A stretch of 10,570 bases of DNA from Deinococcus sp. (GCA_018260275.1 JAGLBK010000089.1:1-10570); one strand, 5' to 3'. Shown: positions 1-6,979, counted from the first letter of the stretch. Numbers and translations: made by a program. The notes: a model not told the origin generated them from the sequence alone.

Positions 1-1
1 C

Positions 2-58
2 CATGTCTGCCGGAAGATTGCAGCCCATAATCTCGCTCTCTTCTTCGGAGGTCTCTGA
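2..58 (+). CDS. Possible transposase C-terminal fragment (cut by window edge)
   Basis: The frame starting at base 2 reads HVCRKIAAHNLALFFGGL and ends at a TGA at 56-58. The basic and hydrophobic 'RKIAAHNLAL' tail resembles C-termini of DDE transposases (IS982- or IS4/IS5-like), but 18 residues cannot settle a family. Its stop codon coincides with the start of the 20-bp terminal repeat, which supports a transposase ending at the IS end. A competing open frame begins with an ATG at base 3 and crosses the repeat, but its product looks like nothing known. Confidence 0.35.
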   Translation, partial: HVCRKIAAHNLALFFGGL

Positions 59-77
59 TCCCCTAGCACTCGAGGTT
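58..77. repeat. Terminal inverted repeat, left copy
   Basis: ATCCCCTAGCACTCGAGGTT is the exact reverse complement of 10494-10513. Bases inside the interval diverge immediately (ATA here, TAA in the reverse-complemented right copy), which marks the element boundary. No target-site duplication is visible between the two inner flanks, as expected if the two ends belong to different IS copies. Confidence 0.75.
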
Positions 78-304
78 ATAAGGCACACGGTCAGTTCCAG
101 GACATGAAATTACACTCAGTAGAACAAGGTCGCCGTGATCTATGGGGGGCAGGGGGGGATTCACAGCCAGCGCCATTGTGAGGCGGTTCTCAGAAACAGA
201 TAAGATTCTACGTAGATGCGCGGTCAGGGCCAAGTATCCGGACTTCAGACAGATTCAGTTGCGGCCCACATCATTCACACTTTCAGAAGTACCTATGATG
301 AGAA
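78..304. other. Intergenic region between IS end and nadM
   Basis: No convincing reading frame exists on either strand; all frames have frequent stops, so no interrupted gene can be recognised. It holds two adjacent G runs (G6 at 144-149 and G7 at 152-158), a perfect 10-base palindrome TCTACGTAGA at 207-216, and the nadM -10 box at 294-299. The Deinococcus radiation/desiccation response motif is not present. Confidence 0.6.
294..299 (+). promoter_or_regulatory. -10 box of nadM (leaderless promoter)
   Basis: TATGAT, five of six bases matching the sigma-70 -10 consensus, ends five bases before the ATG at 305. Transcription would start at or next to the A of the start codon. No good -35 hexamer is seen 16-18 bases upstream, and there is no Shine-Dalgarno sequence. 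Confidence 0.6.
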
Positions 305-1378
305 ATGACTTTGCCTGACCAGGTGATTCTGCCCTCTGCGCCTGTCCCCGGTGCCCACCGGCGCAAACGGACTTTCGGTGTGTATATCGGCCGTTTCGAG
401 CCGCCGCATCAGGCGCACCTGCTGGTCATGCTAGAAGCGCTTCAGAGCGTGCAGAAGCTGATCGTGGTCATCGGGTCGGCCCACGCCGCGCGGAACACCA
501 AAAATCCCTTTACCGCCGAGGAGCGCCAGGAGGTCATCACGGCGATGCTGGTCGGCGCTGGTATTGCCCGCAGCCGGGTTCTTTTCGTCTATGTGCGCGA
601 CTATTTCTACAACGAGTCCCTCTGGCTTTCCGAAGTTCAGCGCGGCGTACAGGCCTTTACGCATGGCAGCAGCGACATTGCGCTGGTCGGGCATCTCAAG
701 GACGAAAGCAGCTATTACCTGCGCAGTTTCCCGGCCTGGGAGTTTTTGCCAACGCATGTGGTCAGCACGCTCAGTGCCACTAGCGTTCGCCGGGCCTTTT
801 TCGAGGATCAGCCTGAACAGGTCGCCGGGATGGTTCCGCCCGTGGTCCACGACTTTTTGCAAACCTTCCGTCAGACTCAGGACTACAGCGACCTGCGCGA
901 GGAATACGATTATCTGCGCGAGTACCGCGCCGCGTGGCAGTCGGCCCCCTTTGCGCCCGTGTTTGTCACCACCGACGCGGTCATTACCCGCAGTGGTCAT
1001 GTGCTGGTTGTGCGCCGGGCCGGGCTGCCGGGGCGGGGGCGTCTGGCGATGCCCGGCGGCTTTCTGGAACAAAAGGAAACGCTGCTGGCCTGCGCGATCC
1101 GCGAAACGCATGAAGAAACGGGCCTGAGTGAAGCCGTCAATTTGTCGGAGAGACTGCGGGCGCAGGCCGTGTTCGACTATCCCGACCGCAGCCAGCGCGG
1201 ACGCACCATTACACACGCCTTTCACTTTGATTTGGGCATCGGGCAGCTGCCCACATTGCGAGCGGCTTCCGACGCTGCCGAGGCCCTGTGGCTGCCGCTC
1301 TCCGAGGCGCTGGGCAGTCCGGAGCTTTTCTTTGAAGACCATCACGCGATCATCGAACACTTTTTGATGCGCGGGTAA
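305..1378 (+). CDS. nadM: Bifunctional NMN adenylyltransferase / Nudix hydrolase
   Basis: The 357-residue protein fuses two enzymes. Residues about 23-190 form a nucleotidyltransferase domain that joins NMN and ATP into NAD+. GRFEPPHQAH (29-38) is its nucleotide-binding motif, and SATSVR (157-162) matches the C-terminal ISSTxxR-type motif. Residues about 215-355 are a Nudix domain with a perfect GX5EX7REUXEEXGU box (G252 to L274; R266, E267, E270, E271 bind metal). The family's known second activity is ADP-ribose pyrophosphatase. Length and domain order match the family seen in Synechocystis, Francisella and Deinococcus. The start is fixed by an in-frame stop at 299-301 and by the -10 box. 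The usual (H/T)xGH motif reads HQAH here. It is probably a single-gene unit acting in cytosolic NAD salvage and turnover. Confidence 0.93.
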   Translation: MTLPDQVILPSAPVPGAHRRKRTFGVYIGRFEPPHQAHLLVMLEALQSVQKLIVVIGSAHAARNTKNPFTAEERQEVITAMLVGAGIARSRVLFVYVRDYFYNESLWLSEVQRGVQAFTHGSSDIALVGHLKDESSYYLRSFPAWEFLPTHVVSTLSATSVRRAFFEDQPEQVAGMVPPVVHDFLQTFRQTQDYSDLREEYDYLREYRAAWQSAPFAPVFVTTDAVITRSGHVLVVRRAGLPGRGRLAMPGGFLEQKETLLACAIRETHEETGLSEAVNLSERLRAQAVFDYPDRSQRGRTITHAFHFDLGIGQLPTLRAASDAAEALWLPLSEALGSPELFFEDHHAIIEHFLMRG

Positions 1379-1470
1379 GCGCCCTTATGCGGGGGCTGCA
1401 CCTGGCTGTACGGCCCCCCGGAGAGTACAGTTTCCCCGGCCAAAGCAGGGCGGTGCGTGCTGGGGGCCTG

Positions 1471-1476
1471 TACAGT
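1471..1476 (+). promoter_or_regulatory. -10 box of the antiporter gene (leaderless promoter)
   Basis: TACAGT ends six bases before GTG 1483, the spacing seen at the other leaderless genes here. The -35 region is unremarkable. This box is the main argument for starting the antiporter at 1483 rather than at the ATG at 1387. A second TACAGT lies further upstream, near 1426-1431, with no start codon at the right distance. Confidence 0.5.
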
Positions 1477-1482
1477 AACGGG

Positions 1483-2754
1483 GTGTTGACGGCATTTGCA
1501 GTCCTCCTGGCTTTCACGGCCTTGCTGGCTTATCTCAATGAGCGCTTTTTGCAGCTGCCGACCACCGTGGGCGTCACGCTGGCCGGGGCGCTGGTCAGTG
1601 TGTGCATGATCTTGCTCGATACCCTGGGGGTGGTGCCGGGCCTGCGGGGTTGGGCCATGCATCTGCTCAACACGCTCGATTTTACCGAATTCGTACTCAA
1701 CGGCATTCTTAGCGTTCTGCTTTTTGCTGGGGCGCTGGGCCTCGACGCGGCGCAGCTGCTCCGGCAGCGGGCCAGCATCCTGACCCTCGCAGTTCTAAGT
1801 ACCCTGATCAGCACGGGCCTGATCGGGTTTGGGGCTTACGCCGTCTTCGGCTGGCTGGGCCTGGGGGTGCCGCTGCTGTGGGCCATGCTGTTCGGGGCAC
1901 TCATCAGCCCGACGGACCCGGTGGCTGTTCTGGACCTGCTGAAGCGGGCACAGGTGCCCAAAAAAATCGAAACATTGATCGCGGGGGAAAGCCTGTTCAA
2001 TGATGGCGTGGGCGTGGTGATCTTTCTGGTGATCGCCGATATGGCTGGGATTGGCGAGAATCACGCCCCGCCTACCGTGACCGGCGCCTTGATTCTGTTC
2101 GTGCGCGAAGCCCTGGGGGGCCTGGGCTTCGGCGCTCTGCTGGGCGGGCTGGGTTATCTGATGGTGCGCCGCATCGAACATCCCGCCGTCGAACTGCTGA
2201 TTACCCTGGCCCTGGTTATTTCGGGCTACATCGCGGCGGCGGCGTTGGGGGTCAGCGGGCCGCTGGCTATGGTTGTGGCCGGGCTGGTGCTTTCGGCAGG
2301 CAAGGAGCAGGCTTTCGGCCCAGCCACCCGTGAGCATGTCGAGGGCTTCTGGGAAACGATAGATCAGGTGCTTAACATCGTGCTGTTTGCCTTTATCGGG
2401 CTGGATGTCCTATTGACCCACCCGACGGCCCGGCAGCTCACGGCCAGCGCGGTACTCATCGTGGTCGCGCTGCTGGCCCGCTGGATCAGCGTCGCTCTGC
2501 CCTTTCCACTGCTGCGTGGCCGTGGCCCGGCGGCCTACCCCACCTACACGGTGCGCCTGCTGACCTGGGGGGGGCTGCGCGGCGGTATCGCTATCAGTCT
2601 GGCACTCGGACTGCCTCACAGCGAATGGCGTTCCACCGTCCTGACGGCCACATACTTGATTGTGCTGTTTACCATCGCCGTGCAGGGCCTGACCATCATG
2701 CCGCTGGTGCATAAAGCGGTGGCTGCCGATGAAGCGGGCAGTCAGGAGCGATAA
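1483..2754 (+). CDS. Na+/H+ antiporter, CPA1 (NhaP/NHE-like) family
   Basis: This integral membrane protein should exchange Na+ (or K+) for protons across the inner membrane, controlling pH and salt. From GTG 1483 it has 423 residues that are almost entirely hydrophobic helices, about 12 membrane spans. Family signatures are SPTDPVAV (142-149, with D145), GESLFNDG (168-175, with N173-D174, the ion-binding pair typical of electroneutral CPA1 exchangers) and WGGLRGG (362-368, with R366). There is no long C-terminal regulatory domain; the protein ends soon after the last helix. The frame is open back to an ATG at 1387, but those 32 extra residues are arginine- and proline-rich and unlike a CPA1 N-terminus, and a -10 box sits inside them. 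TTG 1486 is another possible start. The gene follows nadM by 104 bases and has its own promoter. The transported ion cannot be told from sequence. Confidence 0.9.
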   Translation: MLTAFAVLLAFTALLAYLNERFLQLPTTVGVTLAGALVSVCMILLDTLGVVPGLRGWAMHLLNTLDFTEFVLNGILSVLLFAGALGLDAAQLLRQRASILTLAVLSTLISTGLIGFGAYAVFGWLGLGVPLLWAMLFGALISPTDPVAVLDLLKRAQVPKKIETLIAGESLFNDGVGVVIFLVIADMAGIGENHAPPTVTGALILFVREALGGLGFGALLGGLGYLMVRRIEHPAVELLITLALVISGYIAAAALGVSGPLAMVVAGLVLSAGKEQAFGPATREHVEGFWETIDQVLNIVLFAFIGLDVLLTHPTARQLTASAVLIVVALLARWISVALPFPLLRGRGPAAYPTYTVRLLTWGGLRGGIAISLALGLPHSEWRSTVLTATYLIVLFTIAVQGLTIMPLVHKAVAADEAGSQER

Positions 2755-3070
2755 GCTGAAGCCTCCGCACACAGGCAAGCAAGACAGGAGACACACAAAG
2801 CAGCCCCCAGCCACCCTTCAGCTCATAAGTGATGTCAAAAGCCTCTCATCATTCAGGACAGTGCAGTCTCGGCCAATGTACCCGCCGATGAATGCGAGGT
2901 TTTTAGCTCCTCCACCCTTGCGGGGAACTCGTCAGAGCTGCCTGGCAGAGGTTGGGACTCGCAGAGCGCGAAGCGAGGGGATAATGTGGAGTGCATCCCA
3001 GTACATGAAGTCCGGTTGATGAGTAAGATTTCGGCATGACCTGGCCCTTCAGCTCAGGTGCGACCAGCGT
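2755..3070. other. Intergenic region between convergent antiporter and amidase genes
   Basis: No credible gene is seen. An open frame at 2729-3019 (+) gives a low-complexity product with no recognisable motif. No strong intrinsic terminator with a T run was found for either convergent gene. The stretch 2910-2991 can fold (separate entry). An inverted repeat ACCTG/CAGGT at about 3040-3060 lacks a T tract. Confidence 0.5.
2910..2991. repeat. Possible structured or REP-like intergenic element
   Basis: An outer 6-bp inverted repeat (CTCCAC 2910-2915, GTGGAG 2986-2991) encloses three short hairpins in a row. They are CCC-TTGC-GGG (2915-2924, sharing base 2915 with the outer arm), CTGCC-T-GGCAG (2938-2948) and CTCGC-N10-GCGAG (2958-2977). 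ACTCG occurs twice (2927, 2957), as does GCAGAG (2945, 2961). The makeup resembles palindromic intergenic repeats of GC-rich genomes. Individual stems are short, and I cannot tell whether other copies exist. Confidence 0.3.
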
Positions 3071-4855
3071 TCAGCGGTCGGAACCGCCGACACTGCCACG
3101 GGTCACCTTGCCGTTGGCCGTCACCCCGGTGACCAGAGCCTCACGGATGCCGGTGGCGATGCCCAGGGCGACCCGGTCCAGATAGTTCGAGTCTTTCAGG
3201 TTCAGGCCGTCGACCGGGTGGCTGGTAAAGCCGATTTCGACCAGTGCAGCTGGAATGCGGCTGTTACGCAGCACAGCCAGCGAGCGGGTGTTGTGCAGCC
3301 CCTGATCGGCGGCTCCGGTGGTCATCAGCATGTCGCGCTGAAGCACCGAGGCGAGGTTCTGCGACAGGGGATGGTTGGGGTTCCACCACGTTTCGATGCC
3401 GTAGCCGCGCAGGGCCTTGGAAGCGGTCATCGCGTTGACGTGAATGCTGACGTACATCTGCGCCCCGGCTCCGAGGGCGGCGCGGGCGTTAAGGTCGGTG
3501 TTCTTGTCGGTGCTTAGCTGGGTGTCGGTCGAGCGGGTCATGACGACATCAACCCCGGCAGCCTGCAACAGGTCGCGCACGCGCAGGCCCACCGCCAGGT
3601 TGACCTCTTTTTCGACGACGATGCCTACAGCGCCCGGATCGACTCCGCCATGCCCCGGATCGATGACCACACGGGGCCGGGCATAGTTGGCCGCCAGCGA
3701 CAGCAGGGCAGTGCCCCGGTTAGTGGAAATAGGTGGCACGCCAGCCAGCATCTTTTCCCTGGGGCCAAGGGGGGTGGTATCTGCCAGCGCGGGCGAGAGA
3801 TCAATTGCCAAGCGCGAACGCTCGCCGTTGCTGGGGGGCAGGAGTTGCGCGCGCCAGCCACTGCGAATGCTGGTGCCCCAGCCCGTCTGGAAAATGATAT
3901 TGACGCCGTTACTGGTCGGTTCGTAATGCCAGGACTGCAACTCGGCAGAAATGTTGGTGCCGCTGGGCTGCGTCAGAGCATTGACACTGACGCCGGTCAG
4001 CTCTACCCGCAGGCCGCTGTTGCCCGGAACAATTCGGTAACTGACCCCAGGCGGCAGGTCAAGAACGGTGCGGGTCAGACCGGGGTTTTTACCGATGCGC
4101 GGCACGGTTAGGGTTGCGCCTGGAATGGCCGAACCGGGAACCCGGCCCATCAAGGCACTGGGCCTGTCGGGAGTGGAACCGGGCAGCGCGGGCGTAGAGG
4201 GCAGCAGCGGCCCAGGGGTCACCGTATCTCCGGGGGCCACGCCGCTATCTGCTTGCAAGGGGGTATTCAGGGTCGCCTTGACGGCTGGCGTGCTGATGGG
4301 CGCACTGGTCAACACTGCTCCCCGGACGCTGCTGCCAGCGCCGCCAGTGAGGGTAGCTCCGAACTCCAGAATCAGCACTTTCGTGCCGCCGACAATCGTG
4401 GCCTCATAGGCCCGCCAACCGTCAGTGAGCGACAGCGGAAAGGGGGTCACCAGGGTGATCTGTCCGTTGCCTGCCCGGTACTCCGTGACACTGGAACCCA
4501 TGCGCCCCGTGACCGACGGAATAACCCGCGCACCCTGGATATCGAGGCGCAGACCGCTGAACGTCGGGGTAAGCGTGTAGTTCACGTGGCTAGCCAGATC
4601 GAACACGACGCGTGTGGTGCCGCCGTCGTTGCTGCTGCGCGGATTACCGAAGCCCATCTGAACCGGCACCTGAAGAGAACCGGCCATACTCTGACGCGCC
4701 GGTGTGCCCGAAGCAGGGGGAGCCTGCATAGTGCTGGCCGCACGGATGGTCGGCAGCGTCTGTTCGGGTGCCTGACGCTGAAAGGGGTCTGACTGAGCCG
4801 CCGCCCAAGATCCGAGCAGCAGCACAGATGAGAGGATCATGGCAGGCGGCTTCAT
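3071..4855 (-). CDS. N-acetylmuramoyl-L-alanine amidase with N-terminal AMIN-like repeats
   Basis: This exported zinc enzyme cleaves the bond between N-acetylmuramic acid and the stem peptide of peptidoglycan, usually to separate daughter cells or remodel the wall. Of 594 residues, about 1-20 are a Sec signal peptide (charged start, hydrophobic core, AAA-Q cleavage region). Two similar beta-rich segments at about 60-170 and 235-355 look like AMIN domains, which target amidases to the envelope; both contain a T-R-V-V/L-x-D-L...SGLR pattern. Proline/threonine-rich linkers separate them. The Amidase_3 domain spans about 394-575, with zinc ligands H402 (DPGHGG), E417 (EKEVNL) and H472 (SIHVNA) and catalytic E540 (VEIGF). 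All catalytic residues are present, so it should be active. I found no autoinhibitory helix, but did not align it. It stands alone, with its own promoter at 4866-4893. Confidence 0.93.
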   Translation of the reverse strand: MKPPAMILSSVLLLGSWAAAQSDPFQRQAPEQTLPTIRAASTMQAPPASGTPARQSMAGSLQVPVQMGFGNPRSSNDGGTTRVVFDLASHVNYTLTPTFSGLRLDIQGARVIPSVTGRMGSSVTEYRAGNGQITLVTPFPLSLTDGWRAYEATIVGGTKVLILEFGATLTGGAGSSVRGAVLTSAPISTPAVKATLNTPLQADSGVAPGDTVTPGPLLPSTPALPGSTPDRPSALMGRVPGSAIPGATLTVPRIGKNPGLTRTVLDLPPGVSYRIVPGNSGLRVELTGVSVNALTQPSGTNISAELQSWHYEPTSNGVNIIFQTGWGTSIRSGWRAQLLPPSNGERSRLAIDLSPALADTTPLGPREKMLAGVPPISTNRGTALLSLAANYARPRVVIDPGHGGVDPGAVGIVVEKEVNLAVGLRVRDLLQAAGVDVVMTRSTDTQLSTDKNTDLNARAALGAGAQMYVSIHVNAMTASKALRGYGIETWWNPNHPLSQNLASVLQRDMLMTTGAADQGLHNTRSLAVLRNSRIPAALVEIGFTSHPVDGLNLKDSNYLDRVALGIATGIREALVTGVTANGKVTRGSVGGSDR

Positions 4856-4865
4856 TGGTTTCTAT

Positions 4866-4893
4866 ATTGTACTTTTTGAAGTGAGAAAGACAA
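4866..4893 (-). promoter_or_regulatory. Amidase promoter
   Basis: On the minus strand, -35 TTGTCT (4893-4888, four of six consensus bases), a 16-bp spacer and -10 TACAAT (4871-4866, five of six). The predicted start of transcription lies 3-4 bases before the ATG at 4855. The leader is therefore almost absent and no Shine-Dalgarno sequence is possible. Confidence 0.6.
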
Positions 4894-5081
4894 AACCGGG
4901 CCTCATGATCAGGGGCTGATTCACGCAGCAGGACATGGAAAATAAAAGTGAGAGAGATGAAAATCATGATCCAGTGCACTATTTTTACTGCCTGACAGCT
5001 GCAGTTTTCACGGGCCGGACGGTCTTTATCCTCCGGGTGTCATCCCCCAAAAGGGGGAACCTTTAAGCCTGGCTGCACCAC

Positions 5082-5112
5082 TTGATGAGAAGAGCAGACC
5101 CCGCGCTAAGCT
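5082..5112 (+). promoter_or_regulatory. Thioesterase promoter (leaderless)
   Basis: -10 TAAGCT (5107-5112) is followed by GAGCC and then ATG at 5118, so the transcript should start at the start codon. TTGATG at 5082-5087 could be a -35 box, but the 19-bp spacer is long. The GAGCC-ATG junction is shared with the methyltransferase promoter at 7853. Confidence 0.5.
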
Positions 5113-5117
5113 GAGCC

Positions 5118-5531
5118 ATGAACTACGCTGCACACCTCGGAATGACCGTACTGGAAGTCGCTCCTGCACGTACCCGGGTGGCCCTGACGGTCACGGAACA
5201 GGGACTGAATATGCACGGCGGGGCACACGGTGGCCTGATCTTCAGCCTGGCCGACGAAGCCTTCGGGCTGATCAGCAACATTGACGTGCAGGCCGTCGCG
5301 GCCGAAACGCACCTGAGTTTTTTCCGGGCTGCACGCCTGGGAGACCGGCTGGTGGCGACCGCCACGCCGGAGCGTGTGGGCCGCACCCTGGCGACCTACC
5401 GGGTCGAAATTGGCCGTGAACAGGCCGAGGCGACACAGCCACCGGAACTGCTGGCCCTGTTTCTGGGTACCGTGTCACGCCGGGAAAAGACGACCGACGA
5501 CAGCCGTTCTGCAAATTCGTCAGTGTCCTAG
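5118..5531 (+). CDS. PaaI-like hotdog-fold acyl-CoA thioesterase
   Basis: The 137-residue protein, normal length for the family, has a single hotdog domain over about residues 1-122. The PaaI signature is clear: N31-M-H-G, then HGG (37-39), then I-F-S-L-A-D46-E-A-F. In characterised PaaI proteins the equivalent Asp and Asn take part in hydrolysing (hydroxy)phenylacetyl-CoA and related aryl-CoA esters. No phenylacetate pathway genes are nearby, so the substrate is unknown and may be another acyl- or aryl-CoA. The last 20 residues are polar and probably disordered. The gene starts directly at its promoter without a Shine-Dalgarno sequence and converges with the MFS gene 115 bases downstream, where no clear terminator is seen. 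Confidence 0.87.
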   Translation: MNYAAHLGMTVLEVAPARTRVALTVTEQGLNMHGGAHGGLIFSLADEAFGLISNIDVQAVAAETHLSFFRAARLGDRLVATATPERVGRTLATYRVEIGREQAEATQPPELLALFLGTVSRREKTTDDSRSANSSVS

Positions 5532-5646
5532 CCCCGCGCTGCGCTTGACCGGAAGTCACCTCAACAGAAGTGCTGCGCCTTCGCAGGTGCCTCTGAAGCG
5601 CAAGCGAACGCGGAACTCTTTCATGACCAGTATTCCGGAAGGCCGC

Positions 5647-6837
5647 TCAGAGATCGGGTCCGGCAACACTCTCACTGGGACGGTCCGCGCTGGCCCACCA
5701 GCCCATCGTAAACATCAGGCCGGTCAGCACCAGGAGCAGCAGCAGGGGCACATTCCAGCCGTGGGTCAGGTCATGCGCCGCGCCCAGCAGCAGGGGACCA
5801 CAGGCCGCCAGCAGGTACCCGAAGCCCTGGGACACCGACGAAAGCTGGGGTACCTCGGCCACGGTCCGGGCACGGTGGGCCACCAGATAAAGCGCCAGCG
5901 GAAAGGCACTGCCCGAGCCGACGCCCAGAAACGCGACCCACACGACGGGCGGCACCTGCGGCCACAGCAGCAGCCCCAGGAGTCCCACGGCAATGCACGT
6001 ACTGAGGGCCAGCACGAGGGGCCTCGCCGAGGGCAACCGCGCCGCCAGCACCGGAACCAGCAGCGAGAACGGCAACTGAATCAGGTTTCCCAGCGACAGC
6101 AGGTATCCGGTCTGACCGACCGGCATTCCCCGATCCAGAAGAATTTTAGGCAGCCAGGTCAGCCAGGTGAAAAACACCAGCGACTGCGTACCCATATAGA
6201 GGGTCAGCGGCAAAGTCGCCGGATTCTGCCAGATGTTGCCGGGGCGCTGGCCCTGAACCCCGCTGCGTGGGGGGCGGCCAAACACCGCCGGAAGCCACAG
6301 CAGCAGCCCGATGACCGCTGGCACGGACCAGAAAAGCAGGGCCGCCCGCCAGGACCCCAGCGCATGCCGCAGCGGCACCGTGACTGCCGAGGCGAGAGCC
6401 GCTCCGCCCACCACGGCGGTGGTATACAACCCCGTCATCAGACCGAGCTGACCCGGAAAATCACGCCGCAGCAGACTGGGCAGCAGCACATTGATGACCG
6501 CGATACCCGAGCCGACCAGCACCGTTCCGACCAGAATCCAGGGCAGGTTTGGCCCGGCCCGTAGCGCTGCGCCCAGGGCAATAAGGAGCAGGCACCCCAG
6601 AATGACGACCTCGGCACTGCGCCAGCGGGCCAGCCAGGGGGCCACCAGCGCAAAGAGGCCCCAGCACAGCAGCGGCACCGAAGTGAGCAGGCTGATGGTC
6701 GCGGCGCTGACATGCAGTTCGGCCTGAATCTGGGCCAGCAGCGGCCCGAAGGCCGAAATCACCGGGCGCAGATTGAGCGCCACCAGCACCATACCGACCA
6801 GCAGCAGCGCCGGGGCAGCGCGGTTACGCGGAGGCAA
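5647..6837 (-). CDS. MFS transporter, CynX/NimT-like
   Basis: This is an inner-membrane major facilitator transporter of 396 residues with about 12 predicted helices in two halves, split around residues 190-215 by a polar loop (VFGRPPRSGVQG). The N-terminus RNRAAPALLLVG...VALNLRPVISAFGPLL is characteristic of the CynX/NimT group (cyanate and 2-nitroimidazole transport), particularly the NLRP motif after helix 1 begins. The real substrate cannot be inferred. The start is TTG at 6837. A GGAAG Shine-Dalgarno (6849-6845) lies seven bases upstream, no other start exists before the in-frame stop further up, and the short basic N-terminus is normal for the family. ATG 6792 would cut into helix 1. 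Unlike most genes here it has a leader and ribosome binding site, with a promoter at 6875-6902. Confidence 0.87.
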   Translation of the reverse strand: MPPRNRAAPALLLVGMVLVALNLRPVISAFGPLLAQIQAELHVSAATISLLTSVPLLCWGLFALVAPWLARWRSAEVVILGCLLLIALGAALRAGPNLPWILVGTVLVGSGIAVINVLLPSLLRRDFPGQLGLMTGLYTTAVVGGAALASAVTVPLRHALGSWRAALLFWSVPAVIGLLLWLPAVFGRPPRSGVQGQRPGNIWQNPATLPLTLYMGTQSLVFFTWLTWLPKILLDRGMPVGQTGYLLSLGNLIQLPFSLLVPVLAARLPSARPLVLALSTCIAVGLLGLLLWPQVPPVVWVAFLGVGSGSAFPLALYLVAHRARTVAEVPQLSSVSQGFGYLLAACGPLLLGAAHDLTHGWNVPLLLLLVLTGLMFTMGWWASADRPSESVAGPDL

Positions 6838-6844
6838 CCGGGCA

Positions 6845-6849
6845 CTTCC
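6845..6849 (-). promoter_or_regulatory. Ribosome binding site of the MFS gene
   Basis: GGAAG on the minus strand, seven bases before TTG 6837. It decides in favour of the TTG start over the internal ATG at 6792, which has no such site. Confidence 0.5.
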
Positions 6850-6874
6850 GAGAGGAAAACGGAACCATGCCTAC

Positions 6875-6902
6875 AGCCTACGCCAATGCCGCAGCGGGCC
6901 AA
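6875..6902 (-). promoter_or_regulatory. Candidate MFS gene promoter
   Basis: Minus strand -35 TTGGCC (6902-6897, four of six), 16-bp spacer, -10 TAGGCT (6880-6875, TANNNT type). It predicts a leader of about 30 bases containing the GGAAG site. A perfect inverted repeat AAAAGT-A-ACTTTT at 6925-6937 lies about 22 bases upstream of the -35 and might bind a regulator. Confidence 0.4.
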
Positions 6903-6950
6903 CGCCATGTCCCTCACCACATGGAAAAGTAACTTTTAACGATCCCCCTA

Positions 6951-6979
6951 TTGACGAATGACCAATTCACCTGTATCTT
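6951..6979 (+). promoter_or_regulatory. tRNA-Glu promoter
   Basis: -35 TTGACG (6951-6956, five of six), an ideal 17-bp spacer, -10 TATCTT (6974-6979), with TG immediately before the -10. This is the strongest sigma-70-type promoter in the window. Predicted transcription start is about 6986, giving a precursor leader of about 80 bases. Confidence 0.75.

Larger units (their letters stand above)
1..77 (+). mobile_element. 3' terminus of an insertion sequence (partial)
   Basis: The last 20 bases (58-77, ATCCCCTAGCACTCGAGGTT) recur as a perfect inverted copy at 10494-10513, near the other window edge. Chance cannot explain a 20-base match at this distance, and a terminal inverted repeat (TIR) of an IS is the simplest reading. 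With mismatches the similarity extends outward to 51 (GTC, four differences, then the 20-mer). An open frame running in from outside the window stops at 56-58, at the first TIR base, which is typical of compact IS elements. The flank at 78 onward differs from the flank inside the right copy, so the element ends at about 77. I cannot name the IS family. Confidence 0.6.
4856..5117. other. Divergent intergenic region between amidase and thioesterase
   Basis: It carries promoters for both genes. It is AT-richer than its neighbours at 4860-4985. It holds two copies of TCATGATC (4903-4910 and 4964-4971, 61 bases apart), the second extending into the palindrome ATCATGAT (4963-4970). A perfect hairpin TCCCCC-AAAA-GGGGGA lies at 5043-5058, with no T run on either side, so it is more likely regulatory than a terminator. 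Confidence 0.45.

Noticed and set aside
78..304. Radiation/desiccation response motif or a riboswitch before nadM
   Set aside because: No match to the 17-base Deinococcus palindrome was found, and the promoter position leaves no 5' leader in which a riboswitch could lie.
431..1360. Minus strand open frame of 309 codons opposite nadM
   Set aside because: The product shows no motif, while the + strand carries complete NMNAT and Nudix motifs.
2729..3019. Open frame of 96 codons overlapping the antiporter end
   Set aside because: Overlaps a real gene, lacks a promoter or ribosome site, and its composition is that of translated non-coding DNA.
3040..3062. Terminator for the amidase gene (ACCTG/CAGGT stem)
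   Set aside because: The stem is only five pairs with a long loop, and no T run follows on the minus strand.
3650..4111. Several + strand frames within the amidase region
   Set aside because: All lie antisense to an amidase with every catalytic residue intact.
5043..5058. Intrinsic terminator at the C5/G5 hairpin
   Set aside because: No T tract on either strand and no gene ends there; both neighbours start from this region.
5374..6564. Long + strand open frame of 396 codons opposite the MFS gene
   Set aside because: It is a glutamine/arginine-rich antisense shadow with no domain. The minus strand encodes a clear 12-helix MFS transporter with promoter and ribosome binding site.
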